64,000 nucleotides of DNA from Nematostella vectensis (GCF_932526225.1 NC_064045.1:12580442-12644441), one strand, 5' to 3'. Positions 9,734 through 22,133 are shown, numbered from the stretch's first letter. Program-made: numbers and translations. The notes: a model not told the origin generated them from the sequence alone.

Positions 9734-12700
9734 TTTTACTCCAACAGAATTCTAATGATTTGAATTCTTTCTGGTAGAAAATTTTCAGTCAAAGTAAATG
9801 TGAGCAAAAAAAAATTAAACTGTGACTTCTATTTGTTTTATTTGATATTCTGTGTACCACATGCTTTTTGTGTGTAGCAGATGAGATGATTTAAGCTTAT
9901 ACAACTATTAAATCATTAAAACAAATGTGAAACTGTATGTGTCATTTTCTGCAGTGGCTGATCCAAGTGTGGTTCTGTGGTCCAATGGTCTAATCCTTTT
10001 TAAGCACAAAGCTATTGTAATAGTTTTCCCAAATTGAACCACCTTTGAAAAATTCTAGACCCCCATTGAGCTTTAAACAGCGCCTGCACAAGGCAATTTG
10101 AATACTGAATGTTCAGGATCGACCGACAGGTTATCTAGAAACGTGTTAGTTGATATTCATAATTGTGTTGTATGATATTTTTTACAATCGTATAAGTAAC
10201 CAAATTGAACTGAATACAAAATAAATCTTGACCTTTAATACACAACTTCAACAATAAAACACAAAATCTGAATTGATATGGGTTTTTTCACAAACGTTTG
10301 ATTTGATTTGATGATTTTTTATTATATTATGATTGTTAGGAAATTGAACACAATAGTTACGAGTGCTAGCTAGGTAAAAGCTTTGTGTTTTGCTGCGTTT
10401 TTTAGAATAGAATAAAAATAAAATAAATAAAATAAAATACCTTATTTCACTTTATTTTCGCGTCACTTTTATTTCGCGAATTTCGCGATTTTAAAAGATT
10501 CGCGAAAATAAAATGACGTGAAAATTAGGATGCACGAAAATTAAGTGAGTACATAAGATGGAGAATATTGGCCGTTAAATTAGCTTTATGGAAACACTTT
10601 GTCTATTTAGTCATTTAATGTACATATAGTACGATAAGGGGTTATAGATTTTAATGAAACTAAATTTAGCCCACGCATCTTTTTGATATTAATTGTTTCA
10701 GTTTTGACGATTACAGCACATTTTAATTTCATTGACTTAGACATGCTCATGGGAGAAAAGTTCATTTCTAGCCAAATTTTCAGGGGTGTGGTTCTATTGT
10801 ATAGGGGATCTGGGGGCATGCTCCCCCGTGAAAATGTTGCTATTTTCAAATATATGAAATGCTAATTATTTTAAGTAGATAACAGCACCATTTTAGCTCC
10901 TTCCCAACTGAAATCTTATACATATTTTTCTGGGGTTCTCTCCCGAAAATCTTTGCCGAACAAAATTTATTCCAGTCTTTTAGGAGGCTCGGAAATTGAT
11001 CAGAATACCTGTTTAAAAAATAAGGCCCTCCCCTAAACCCTGTATCGAAAATTGAGCACCCCCCGCCAAACGATGCTAAAAAATACCAACCTTCCCCCCA
11101 AAAATTACAGCCGCCCCCCCCCCCCCGAATAATGACCCTTCCCTTCTACTTTTTTAAAACGCCTTTTTATTACATGAAATTAAATTTGATGATACCGCAC
11201 CTGAGATTTGGCTTTCTTTATGACAAAGCTCTTCAGTTCTAAGTATTCTTTAGAAATATCGTTAATATAAACTATGTTGATTGCGGTTCTTGTTGAATTT
11301 TATCAAATTGAATCATGAGGTTTTGTTAGCCTGCTTGCAGGCGGTACTCGGTGTTATTATCGCGGAAAACCCTCTCCGTTCGGTGATCGGGCGCCGTCTT
11401 GCCACCCCCCCCCCCCCCCCCCAGGAACAACGCGGCTGGTTGTATCGTATACGACGATTGATTTTCCAACAGAGTGCTCTGCAATTTTCTTTAACAGATG
11501 AGTCTTGTAAATATTAATGGCAAATTACTCTCCAGTGCATATCGTTGCTAAACGCTATCGTGTTTTGAGCGCCTGGATAATGTCGGGCGAAGAGTTTAAT
11601 ACTTCATGTAGTGTGATTTTAGGAATTCGATTTATAGACCGTCTCAAATTTGAGAATGGTTATTATGACATCCACGAAGTACTAGCTTTGGCGAATAATT
11701 ATGTCGAAACCCGGATTCCGCATAGATTTGATAATAGGTGTAATAGTTCGCGTATCCTGTAGAACGCCCTCCGGCTTGAACACCGGTTATAGTCTCATTT
11801 CTTTGCCCCTATTGCACCCATTACACTCATTGGCACTTCACATCATTGCCATAAATCATTTCATTACAAGTATTTGGCAGTGATAACAGCACGCAACGTT
11901 TAAAAAAAGCCTGCGCTAAAACCTGATAAACCAACACAGTTTGATAACATATCCAAAAAATTTGATAACAAAAATTTGCAATTTTCCTTTGCTGGTCTTA
12001 TCTCCAGTTGAAACCATGGCCATGAACAGGATCTAGTCTGATAAAAAAAGGACTCTCATGAAGTTAAAAACGTCTTTTGCGTTTTGTTTAAGAGGTTAAA
12101 GAAATATGCCGCCTAATGGTTCGTGGTGAAAACTTTCTAAAAGCCAATACCCTGAGTTGTTACGAAGGGGCGAGAAATGACGCGTGGCCTCTAAAGCAAA
12201 AAAGAAATAGGGAAATGTTTTTCAGTCTAAATTGGCTCTGAGTTTTAATCATTTCATTTTCAAAACAGCACCACTCAATGGGAAAAGTCACGATATTGAA
12301 AAGCCGTATTTAACAGAATCTTATTTCAGTCCAAATGAAGTTTTTCCTTTCAAATACCTCACCGTTCTATAGGTTTTTGATGAATTTCCTGGTGATTTGG
12401 GCGATGGAGTGTAACAGCCAACAGGACCTGGCCGTGTTTTCATCTGTTCTTATTCTCATGCGAATGCTAGCATTACGGTTGTCAAACAGGCATTTGTTAA
12501 AAAAAGCGGTCCTTAATTGGCGGGTGGTTATACGTACTTCCGGACAGATCTATTAAGAGTCAAAGGGGTGCCTTTATTTTTCTATTCGAAAAAATAATTT
12601 TAATTAATACATTGGCATGACATTATGACATTCTTTTTGGTGAAGAGCTATCACTAATTCTACGCAAATTTAGAAACCCGTCATGGAATCAGGACTAGGG

Positions 12701-15385
12701 ACCCTGATGTTCTAGGGTTATATTACCTGCTTGGGCGATCATTTCTCTAGACCGGATATGGACGCAGTAGACGAAAAATAAAGAGTTTATCACGGACGAC
12801 TGCGACACGCTCCCTAATAGAGACTTTAACGACGGCGACTGCAGGGAGAACGTGATTCCCCAAAAAATTTTCATACTTTGCGCTCAATTTTAAGCTAGTT
12901 TTGATAAAATTCACTCGTTTGTAAATTCCACAAAAAAACTATAGTAAAGCCTAGAGTCTTATTTCCAACATAACGAAAAAAGATAGAAAGTCTAGTATTT
13001 TAGCGCAAACGTCCCCTTCCTCGCTAGACCGTAAACTTGAAGTTTTCACGTTGTCGTTTGAAGAAAATTGGCTAAAATATACAAGACAATTGTTTTCTGC
13101 CGTCGCCGTTCGCTTTGCCGGTCGCTGCCTAAAGTCCCTAATGTTCACCTCCTAGCGCCCCTCCCCCCACCCTTTTTTTGCGCTCGAATGGCGTCCATGG
13201 GAAATAAAGGACAGTTTTGGAAACTTCATTTGCTTGATTTTATAAAATTCAAGCCAACCTAGAGCAATAAGACATTTTGCCTGAGTATCCCACTGAATTT
13301 TATGAGTATGTTGAAAAATACTTCAAATTGAAATGCTCGAAATTTAAGGTCTACACAACAAGCAATACTAATTTATATTCTTTCTTTACGATAATGATAG
13401 ACATTTTGGTAACCGTACGGTAAAAAAAGAATATAGACCTCAACTTTTATCTACGGTTCAAAAAACTAAAAACTAAAATATGGAAAAGGAAAAAAAAGGT
13501 TAACTTTGTATTTAATGGACCCTTCTTCCCTTGATAAGATGAAAAAAAAGGACTTGTGAAATACATAGAGTATTTTTCTTTCATTGTATTTCTGATCATA
13601 TTCCATTCCAAATCCTCTTATCGATTGATTATCACCTGTCCGTAAAATATTACTATAGCAACGGCGGTAACATATTACTTATGGCTTGTAAGTTTAACAA
13701 TAATTAGTTATTTTTTGGTAAGAATGTTTTCTGCACGAGGAAACGATAGCTAAAAGAATCTGTTAAAAACAACAATAATTAATAATTTTCCTCTTTGTTG
13801 GGTATAATGTAAAATTAGCAGTATTAAAAGTTATTTTCATTTTCATTTGAAAAGACATCGTTGTTTTAGAATACGAGTGAGCCCCAGGGGTGAAAAGCAT
13901 GAGTAGAGTTCTTAATTCGAAAAAGTAGAAGAAAACATAATTTGTTTTTGCATTTTGAAGGGGCAAAATACTTTCAGTGAAAATTTGACTAAAAATTTTG
14001 AGATGTTTAAATAATAGGCGAAAGTTCAGAGATTCCTTAAGGAAGAAAAAGAAGAAAAATGATGAAGTTTATGGTAGGGATGGCAATGAAGGCTAAAAAA
14101 CACATCTAAAACTCTTTTACCTCAGTAATTACGTCTTTTTAATTTTTCTCTGTTTGCTATTCTAATTATCACTATCCAGTCTTCATGGTACGACTACCTA
14201 AGCAATTTATTTTGTTCATTATTCTAATCATTCTGTCGCCTCTATAAGTACAGCTATTATACTCGTTATTTTGTTTGTTGTCACGTTTTTGTTTGCATTT
14301 GCATTGGTTTTGCAATGTGCCTGTCTACTCGTAAACTAACGTTGTTTGATCTCCCTCGCCCACGCCCAAAAGAAAAAAAATGTGGGGTGTCATATCTTTA
14401 ATGAAAAAGAAAATACTTATTGCGTACAGCAGTTGACAAAATATTAGCGGCGCGTTTTGGAACGAATTTCTTCTATTCTTTTAATCGTTCCAGTGTTTGT
14501 CTGGTGTTTCATAAACGCAAGGGATTAAAGCCAATAAGCAATTCGAGCGGAGATCTTTGTTTATTTTTATTTTTTTTTCATTTTAAAATAAAGTAATCAG
14601 TTCTTTGGTTACCTCCAAAATCCATTAGAAAATAACTGACGCAACTTACGAGTGTAAGGGCTGACAAAGATCCTTGAGCAAGAACTAACGCACCTGCCTC
14701 TATTTCCTTCCCTCAAGAGGCTTGATCATTTGGAATTTTCCTGTTATTAACAACGTCCAGAAACCAAGTCACGATTCTATCCGGCTGCCCGAAAATCAAC
14801 AATGTTGCGCCCATATATTATTTTTCGAATTTCATGATTTGAGAAGTACAAATAGCGAATGTTTGAAGAAAATATGACATTTGTCTAGGACTTTGGCCTT
14901 TTAATTTATCTGTCAAAATTAAAAAAAAAACAATACTAGTGTATTATATTGTACGTAAATTAGAGAATCACATAATAACGTGAAAAATGCAATCTTTTTA
15001 ATAAAAAAGAAGTTCATCTTCATATTATATTTCTTGAAGGAAAAAGTGACAAAATGCAGAATTTAATTACAGATATTTCGCATTTATTCAATTCTTTAAA
15101 GGAAGAATCAACTAGTTTCTTTAGTGAGTTGTAGAAAATAAGCGCAAATTAACTCACCTTAAAACAGATTCCCTCTTATTCACACAGGAATAATGACTCT
15201 TTCTCTCCCAAGAAATACCCAGTGGCATTAGTTAGAAAACAACTTCCTATCTGCTTTTAGAACAGCAACTGTTTGTTTCTATTCTATTATTACAAACCAA
15301 AGCAGTTTACTTCTCGTGCAACATGATTGGCTAAAGGAATGGCCTTTTCTCTCTCCAATAGCTAAGTTCACTTAGTTAGAAACCA
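9734..15385. other. Long noncoding AT-rich tract (unit A)
   Basis: About 5.6 kb with no supportable gene. It holds a truncated MITE (10440-10640), C homopolymers at about 11059-11126 and 11402-11422, and a GC-rich dispersed-repeat fragment around 11320-11400. Open frames of 60-81 codons match nothing recognisable, and their unit B counterparts carry frame-changing indels (for example three bases missing near 32400). Confidence 0.7.
10440..10640. mobile_element. Truncated copy of the CCTTAT MITE (unit A)
   Basis: Starts after a TA with CCTTATTTCACTTTATTTTC and continues through several TTTCGCGA palindromes to about 10640. It matches the reverse complement of the complete element at 52460-52749, including the words gtacatatagtacg and ggccgttaa. 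The distal terminal inverted repeat is missing here. The unit B copy is at about 31190-31392. Confidence 0.75.
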
Positions 15386-18300
15386 TAATAAGTTACGAGA
15401 AGTACTTGCCCTTGCGAATCACACGAGACAGTCGAATGGTCACTCTTGCTCTGCATTTGAGTAGTGAGTAAGAACTAGCAATATCTACCGTGAAAACAGT
15501 TACATATCAAGTACAGTTACATATCAAGAAAATTGAGCATCATGGCGGACAGACGCACTGGCGCGTGCTCCTCCGCTTTTGCTGCTTTATTTATACTGTT
15601 AGCAATCTCCTCAAAGATCTATGCTCACACAATCACTCCTAAATGTGATCTACATGGAAAGAGACCTGTTGAAGGATTAACAAACTTCACATGGAACATG
15701 TTCAAGCCATTAGGACAATTTACGATCCGGCGGAAACCAAGCAAAGGAACTATGATAACATCAGCATTTCGGAAGCACAGAACCTTTGTCAGCATTATTC
15801 CTGGACTCCTACTCCTATGTGGTGATATTATTAGTCAACCTGGCCCAGCAGCTAATGCAGGTCTTCGACACAGCTCCATCAAATGCCTTGGTATTAATGC
15901 CAGGAGTATTAAAAGCACACATAAAGTAGGATCGGCCATTGTCTGTAACTCAGAGCGCGTTCAAGACCTAGCGTATTCAGAGAACGCCGATATTGTCTTT
16001 ATTAACGAAACATGGCTTAACAGCAGTATTAGTGATGAAGAGGTATTTCATTCTGGCTACACCATCTATAGAAGAGATCGCAACGATCGAGAAGGCGGGG
16101 GTGTGCTTATTGCAGCGAAATCAGACAGTTTTAAGGCGATAAAGGAATGGAAACCGGACATGACTTTATTTCAAGATCTTGAAGTTGTATCAGCAGAACT
16201 CACTACAAGTTGCAATCGGAAAGTCCTGTTCTCGTCGTTTTACTGGCCTGATCCAGACTCCGACCCTTATGTATGGCTTGAAAAATTTAATAGCTATCTT
16301 GATTATGCCTGTGACTCATTTGATACTATGCTAATTTCCGGAGACTTCAACATGTCGAAAATCTCTTGGGCCTCAGAAGAACAATCATTAGGTGCCAGAG
16401 AGCTTTCTTTCACTGAGATTCTTAATGACCACTATCTATCACAAATGAACCATTTTCCAACACGGGGTGATAAAATACTTGACTTGGTTATTACTAATGC
16501 CTCCGATCAAGTATGTGTGAATGAGGTATTGTCTCCTAATGAAGCAGGAGTGTTTTCCGATCATGGTGTGGTCTGTTTTGAGTTCTCTGCGTTTGTTAAA
16601 GCACCGTCCAAATTCCACCGTTCAGTCTACAACTATACAAAAGCCGATTTTGATGGCTTGCGCGCCTCTCTCAGTGCATTAGAATTGACAATGAGCTCTA
16701 ACGAAAACAACGATATTGACACGGACTGGCAAAATTGGAAAGATCTATTTTTGGCTGCCGTAGCAGATCACGTTCCATCCAAAAAGCTTAGGGGTCGCAA
16801 TCCAGTACCTTGGATGAATGGAACTATTCTCGACCTAATTAAGAAGAAAGAAACGACTCGAAGGCGTCTAAAAAAGACCCCTGCTAAAGCGTCTCTGAGG
16901 GAAAAATTCAAAGCGCTGCGTGCGGAAGTCAAACAAGCACTGCGGGAAAGTCGTGAAAACTTCTTCCAGTCTCTCGAACGGGACTATAAAAACAACACCA
17001 AACGCTTTTGGTCTGTTCTAAAACAGAAATCCAAATCACTTGGGCTCCCATCTCAGGTCTCTATGGCAACCGTAAATCCACCCACTGGTTCCCAGGACCC
17101 CACGCCACTAAGAACCACAGCTGATGATCCGGAAGCAATTGCAAATTTATTTAATAAATACTTTGCTTCAGTGTTTTTAAAAGATTCTCTTCAAGACCTA
17201 AACACTGACCCGGAACATTGTGCACCCCCTGTACCCGAGCTATCTAATATTTCATTCGATATAAATGATATATTATCGGTTATCAGGGGGCTGGACGCCA
17301 GTAAAGCTTCTGGACCAGATAACATCCCCGTCAGATTACTAAAAGAGACCGCGGCTGTGATTGCTCCCTCTCTTTGTCAGATTTTCAATAAGTCTATCAA
17401 GCTTGGCAAATTTCCTTCTGTATGGAAAATTGCTCATATCGTTCCTGTTTACAAGAAAGACTCTGCTCAACAAGTTGAAAATTACAGACCGATATCACTC
17501 TTGTCTGTTGTGTCGAAAATTATGGAACGTTGTGTATTTAATAAGATAAGAGAGAGGGTGCACTGCCTCATTCAGAGGTGTCAACATGGGTTTATTGCAG
17601 GCCGCTCTTGTGTCACCCAGCTGGTGGAAGTCCTTGACACTATTGGCTCTCACTTAGACAATGGGAACCAAATTGATGTTGTATACCTTGATATGTCAAA
17701 GGCTTTCGATAGAGTAAGCCACCGTATGCTAACACGGAAACTAGTCCAATATGGTTTTGGCGGAAATCTGTTGAAGTGGTTTACATCATATATCACCAAT
17801 CGGAGCCAACGCGTAGCTATTCCAGGGGGGGTCTCAACATGTCAACCTGTGACTTCCGGCGTCCCGCAAGGGTCAATTCTCGGTCCTATACTGTTCGTCC
17901 TCTTCGCAAATGACTTGCCAGATTCAGTTTGCTCATGCAGTGTTGCGACATTTGCAGACGACACTAAGGTCTTTAATGTTATCAACTCGGCGGACGACAC
18001 GGATGTGTTACAATCTGACCTGAACAGTCTAAATGGCTGGGCGGCATCGACAGGCTTGACATTTAATCAAACAAAGAGCAAAGTCATGCGGGTTTCGCGA
18101 AAGCGTAAACCAGTTCTCAAAACATATTCGCTTGGCGGTTTGCCTTTAGCCTGCACTGAGACGGAGAAGGATCTCGGCGTCTGGATGTCAGACGACCTCT
18201 CTTGGACTAAGCAAGTTGACGAGGCATGTAGTAAGGCCAACAGGACGCTGGGGTTCGTTAGAAGACACTCAAGATCCATAAAGAAAACCAACATAAGAAG

Positions 18301-19081
18301 ATCGATGTATCTCGCCCTAGTACGCCCTCACCTAGGATACGCAACACAACTGTGGGCACCGCAGACAAAGGACCTGATTAGACGAGTTGAAAGAATCCAA
18401 AGACGAGCTAGCAAGTACATGTTAGGACTCCCATTTAGATGCAGCCAAACATACAAAGAAAGACTTATTCAACTTAAATTATTGCCACTATCGTATTGGC
18501 ACGAATATTTGGACATGTCATACTTTTATAAAATCATAAATGGGCTTGTCAATATTAATCCATCAATTGTTCCCAAAGTTCGCTCAGTCCGTCCTACTAG
18601 ATCATCTGCAAACTCAAGCGCACCACAATTCTTCGCTCGCAAATGCAAAACTTCTGCTTCTCAAAAATCATATTTAAACCGTTGTACAAGAATATGGAAC
18701 ACTCTCACTAATTTGTTAAATAGTTCTAGCTACTCTGACCATGCTTCTTTCAAGCGCGCTTTATTAAATTACTACTTAAATGCTCTTTCGATAACTTACG
18801 ATCCAGAGGATCCGCGCTCATGGAAATCTGTCTGCCTCACCTGCAATCGGGCCAGGGTGCTAACGCACCAAATATCATGTTGTTTCTAATTTAGTGTTTG
18901 TGACCTTGTAACTTTTACACATTTTAAACTCGGGTCCGCCGTAATTGGCCTAGCTGTGGCGGATACCCTGCCCTTTCGCTATTGTATGTATTTATGTTCT
19001 GTTTCTCATGTATAACGTATTATGTATGTGTATTTTTTTTTTCTTCGTGGGCAAAGTCAATAAACTAAACTAAACTAAACT
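15386..19081 (+). mobile_element. Full-length CR1/L2-like non-LTR retrotransposon (LINE)
   Basis: A 3.7-kb insertion present in unit A only. Unit B has the empty site at 36121-36126 (aaacca). The element is flanked by aaacca at 15380-15385 and 19082-19087, a probable target-site duplication whose second copy overlaps the 3' tail. The tail is a short tandem repeat, (CTAAA)n, after aataaa, as in the CR1/L2/Jockey group, with no long poly(A). The 5' untranslated part is about 156 bases. One long intact ORF and clean ends suggest a recent insertion after the segmental duplication. Confidence 0.92.
15542..18889 (+). CDS. LINE polyprotein: endonuclease and reverse transcriptase
   Basis: Uninterrupted ORF of 1115 residues from the ATG at 15542, which has a good context (atcATGgcg). 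The frame is open a few codons further up but without ATG. The order is a hydrophobic N-terminus (about residues 10-28), the motif LLLLCGDIISQPGP (about 89-102) resembling a degenerate 2A-like sequence, and an apurinic-type endonuclease (about 113-345) with INETWL, SGDFNMSK and SDHGVV. The reverse transcriptase (about 535-830) has GPDNIP, YRPISLLS, YLDMSKAFD, GVPQGSILGP and the catalytic FADD at 804-807. The C-terminal region (VRPHLGYATQLWAP, RRVERIQRRA) is typical of L2/CR1/RTE elements. There is no separate ORF1. All catalytic motifs look intact, so it may be active. It acts in target-primed reverse transcription in the nucleus. Confidence 0.93.
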   Translation: MADRRTGACSSAFAALFILLAISSKIYAHTITPKCDLHGKRPVEGLTNFTWNMFKPLGQFTIRRKPSKGTMITSAFRKHRTFVSIIPGLLLLCGDIISQPGPAANAGLRHSSIKCLGINARSIKSTHKVGSAIVCNSERVQDLAYSENADIVFINETWLNSSISDEEVFHSGYTIYRRDRNDREGGGVLIAAKSDSFKAIKEWKPDMTLFQDLEVVSAELTTSCNRKVLFSSFYWPDPDSDPYVWLEKFNSYLDYACDSFDTMLISGDFNMSKISWASEEQSLGARELSFTEILNDHYLSQMNHFPTRGDKILDLVITNASDQVCVNEVLSPNEAGVFSDHGVVCFEFSAFVKAPSKFHRSVYNYTKADFDGLRASLSALELTMSSNENNDIDTDWQNWKDLFLAAVADHVPSKKLRGRNPVPWMNGTILDLIKKKETTRRRLKKTPAKASLREKFKALRAEVKQALRESRENFFQSLERDYKNNTKRFWSVLKQKSKSLGLPSQVSMATVNPPTGSQDPTPLRTTADDPEAIANLFNKYFASVFLKDSLQDLNTDPEHCAPPVPELSNISFDINDILSVIRGLDASKASGPDNIPVRLLKETAAVIAPSLCQIFNKSIKLGKFPSVWKIAHIVPVYKKDSAQQVENYRPISLLSVVSKIMERCVFNKIRERVHCLIQRCQHGFIAGRSCVTQLVEVLDTIGSHLDNGNQIDVVYLDMSKAFDRVSHRMLTRKLVQYGFGGNLLKWFTSYITNRSQRVAIPGGVSTCQPVTSGVPQGSILGPILFVLFANDLPDSVCSCSVATFADDTKVFNVINSADDTDVLQSDLNSLNGWAASTGLTFNQTKSKVMRVSRKRKPVLKTYSLGGLPLACTETEKDLGVWMSDDLSWTKQVDEACSKANRTLGFVRRHSRSIKKTNIRRSMYLALVRPHLGYATQLWAPQTKDLIRRVERIQRRASKYMLGLPFRCSQTYKERLIQLKLLPLSYWHEYLDMSYFYKIINGLVNINPSIVPKVRSVRPTRSSANSSAPQFFARKCKTSASQKSYLNRCTRIWNTLTNLLNSSSYSDHASFKRALLNYYLNALSITYDPEDPRSWKSVCLTCNRARVLTHQISCCF

Positions 19082-19087
19082 AAACCA

Positions 19088-20792
19088 ACATCGCATCTGT
19101 TTTAAAACATCACTTTCTGTTTCCATTCTATTATTACAAACCCAAGCAGTTTACTATTCGTGCAATGTGATTGGTTGGGACTTTGTGTACACACAGGACA
19201 AGTGCGGAAGTTGTATGCTGTTATTTTACTATAATCGTCAGTATTTGTATTCTTCGTATTTTCGCCTGTAGTCTTACATGTCAAAACACCAACTTCGTGT
19301 AATTCCAAGGCCTCTAATTGTCGGCACTTTTTTATTACAATTATCAACATCCCTTAGAAGGATTTTGGACCGCACCCCGAGTAAGCAAACAAGGCTGAAA
19401 ATTGCACAGTGGAGCGGGGTCAACAAGCTTATGAATTAACTTTCCTGCAAACACAAAGCGGATGAAATATTTCAAAGTATGTCATAATGTTTCAAATAAT
19501 GACATAATTTCAATTGAGCCACGTTTCGCGAGACCGCTTGTTGTTTGCTATCCTTAGTAGTTTTGTTTAACCGTTATATTTCGATTTACCGAGTTAGAAA
19601 TTAAAAAAAAAAAAACGTGGTGTATATATAAGAACAGATTTCAAAACTGAATAAATTAAAATGACATCCGTTCAATACAAGGGAAGTATCTATGGGTCAG
19701 GGCGCAATTCTAATATAAAGATAAAAATACTGTAGTCTGATTGTTGGTTTTCATTTCGGGTTATAGGAAAATGTTTTTTAATGGCTTCTCTGTGGCGCCC
19801 AAGCGAACGAGGTACACTGGGTCGACTTGTAATTTTATTTCAGCTTACAACTCGTATCTTTTCAAAACTTTTCATTCCCAAATTGCCCCAAGCAGCGGCG
19901 TAGCCAGGATGTTTAACAAGGGGGGGGGGGGGGTGTCAAAAGGGACTTTCAAGGCATTTTCTCCTGTCTCATACATTTACTGATTTTTGTCTGTTATAAG
20001 GGGGGGGGGGACGGGCCCCCTAGATCACCCCCCTGGCTAGCGACCCTGCCAAGTGAGAACTTAAGTGGAGCATGGGTTTGCAATATGCCTCGGGAGAAAA
20101 GAAAGCGTTTTAAAAAGCTACTGTTCCGATCCAATATTGTCAAATCTAAATTCCACTTGGTGTTATGTACCGTATGCCTGTGTGTGGCTCCAAGCATGAG
20201 TGTCTAGGGAAGGGGTTGTTGGCGAGCGTTGAGAATTGTGAATCTCAGATGATAATTTAGCTGCTATCTGGTTATGCATCACACTGCGCATGCGTAGTGT
20301 ACGGTTCCAGTATGAATGACAAGGCAAAGCTTGTTCATTTTAATAAATCGATTTTTATTATAAATACTTAAATAGTCCCAAAGAATAAATTAAATGATAA
20401 ATATCATTCGAGTAGAAAATAACATCTATCCCACATGGGTCCAATTTTGTAGTGAACCAGTTTATAGATACCCTACCGGAGGACGCCTGTTGGAAGCGTT
20501 GTGGCATCTTAGCCGTACTGTTATCGCATCGCTGCCTTGTGTGGCTGATCTGACAGTACCGCTAAGGAGCCTGGTTAGATTTCCACTTCGTGGTAGTATC
20601 TCGACCAGTTTCCACATCACCGACTCTCCCGATGTCTTGCGCTCGGTTGAGAGTCACTCCAAAATCACACCCTAGTCGTGCGTGTGTCGGTATAAATGTA
20701 TCCTAACTTTCCTCACAGTTCACTGGATACAGTGTACTTAGCTTTCATGTGCGCTTCCAAGGCGCTGCAAGTAGCAGTATGCCATTATTTTA
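19088..20792. other. Noncoding DNA after the LINE (unit A)
   Basis: No supportable gene. Sequence at 19102-19170 repeats, with divergence, sequence at 15277-15335 (tattattacaaacc, caagcagtttact, cgtgcaa): an old tandem pair into which the LINE inserted. A frame of 93 codons at 20394-20675 is kept in unit B with one substitution, but at this similarity that says nothing about selection and I see no domain in it. Confidence 0.55.
19897..20045. mobile_element. Short palindromic GGCGTAGCCAGG element (unit A)
   Basis: Bounded by GGCGTAGCCAGG and the near reverse complement CCTGGCTAGCGACC, with G runs inside. The same family recurs at about 36933-37082, 41481-41638 and 49931-50019; all share an interior word like tttcaaggcattttctcctg or its variant. 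Noncoding and MITE-like. Confidence 0.7.
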
Positions 20793-21096
20793 CTGTCGAA
20801 TACGTTGTATCGCGACCCGCGTTTTCAAAACACGATATGTTTTGGTTTTCTGTTCCGTCAGTAAAACCATTCTGAGCCAATAAAAGTCTCGCTTTGTGCT
20901 GCACTTCCCTGGCTTTCCTCTGGACGAAAACCAGACAGTGTCGCGACAGAAAGCCAGGCAACTGCCTGCACCAGGCGAGAGATGGCAAGAATCAGATTGG
21001 CTTAGAATAATTTGACTGGCGGAACAGAAAATCCCAAAAGACAAAAACAAATCGATGTTTTGAAAATGCGGCGTCGCGATACAACGGATTCGACAG
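20793..21096. mobile_element. MITE with ~75-base inverted ends, TA-flanked (unit A)
   Basis: Left arm 20793-20870 begins CTGTCGAATACGTTGTATCG. Right arm 21023-21096 ends with its near reverse complement, and both sides carry a flanking TA. Noncoding interior. A copy at the same position in unit B is 37839-38136, six bases shorter. Long inverted arms with a TA target fit a Tc1/mariner-type nonautonomous element. Confidence 0.75.
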
Positions 21097-22133
21097 TAAT
21101 ACGTTTTTTTATACTAGAGACAATTTAGACGTTTAGATGACCTTAGTATTTTAGGAAAAAAAGCTCTGTAGAATCGATGAGTTTTCTTTGGAATGTTATT
21201 CTAAGTCTGAATAGAAAAACTCATTTAAAGGCATCTAGTTCTCTTATTAGACTACTGTTTTTGCGTTAATGTCTTTGTAGACTGGTTTTTATTTGCATAT
21301 AGCATGACCTTTCCTGAGTCCAGCAGACCCATACAATACTTTATTCGGTATCACAATAATGCTTACGCAGTGTCTACTTGCACGGCTTCCGGTAAAGGAG
21401 GAAAAAAATCTAGCTGCACGGCTGTCTCCCATTTTCTCGATTTTTAGCCTAAACAACAAGTTTCTGGCTTTAAAACACTCCCGCGATTATTTAGAACAGG
21501 CAAGCGATGATTTTTAGCATAAAAAGCTATGAAACAACAAGCGGCCCGCAAATGCTCGGCAGGGTATGAACGAAGCGTGGAGTTCGACACAGTCGTTTTC
21601 GCCATATTACAGCCGTGCACAGAGAGAGAAACTAGATGCACTGCCTTTTTTTCTTTTCGCCATTTTAAGCGAAAATGAAAAGTTCTGACTTTAAAAACCT
21701 CCAACTGTTATTTAGAACCGTCAAGCGATGGCTTTGAGCTTGAAAAAAATTTCAAAAGGCGACATGCGAATGATCGGCACATAATGAACGAAGCCTGGAA
21801 TTCGACACATTTTCGCCATCGATCGCCAAGCCACACAGGTAAGAACTAAGTTAAAATATTTTCTGGCGCTAATCTTTGGCTATGGATTACTAAGACTGCT
21901 TTATCCACCAATTTCTGGACGATAGCCGTCATTAAAAGCCAAGAAACCACTCTTTTAATAAAAAAATCAAGCCAATCCAAAAGAGGCCGTGCAAGAGCTC
22001 TGTAAGCCCTTGGAAACGCACGGCTGTCACATAAATATCCGGTTCGCTTCGAAAAACTCAATCTAAAATCAAAATATTGAACATCTGAATTGTGAAGAAT
22101 CGTTTCTAAAGGATCAGTAAAAATATAAACACA
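21097..22133. repeat. Diverged internal repeats at the end of unit A
   Basis: Contains two diverged tandem modules of about 200 bases (about 21415-21610 and 21650-21840), each with taaaa...tatttagaac, caagcgatg, atgaacgaagc and ttcgacaca. No gene. The sequence from about 21560 to the end recurs in unit B and, inverted, at 42234-42943. Confidence 0.7.

Larger units (their letters stand above)
2515..22133. repeat. Segmental duplication, unit A
   Basis: Left member of a head-to-tail duplication. It starts at aatccagcccagta and ends at aaaaatataaacaca, where unit B starts directly. Matching positions in unit B differ by a constant 19805 bases across the GPCR gene, and identity by eye is very high. 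Unit-specific differences are a 3.7-kb LINE (15386-19081), a third copy of a 251-bp repeat and a shorter 24-bp minisatellite. Without the LINE the unit is about 16 kb, matching unit B without its insertions. Confidence 0.95.

Noticed and set aside
20394-20675. 93-codon frame kept in both duplication units
   Set aside because: Conservation is explained by the recent duplication; no domain, splice or start evidence.
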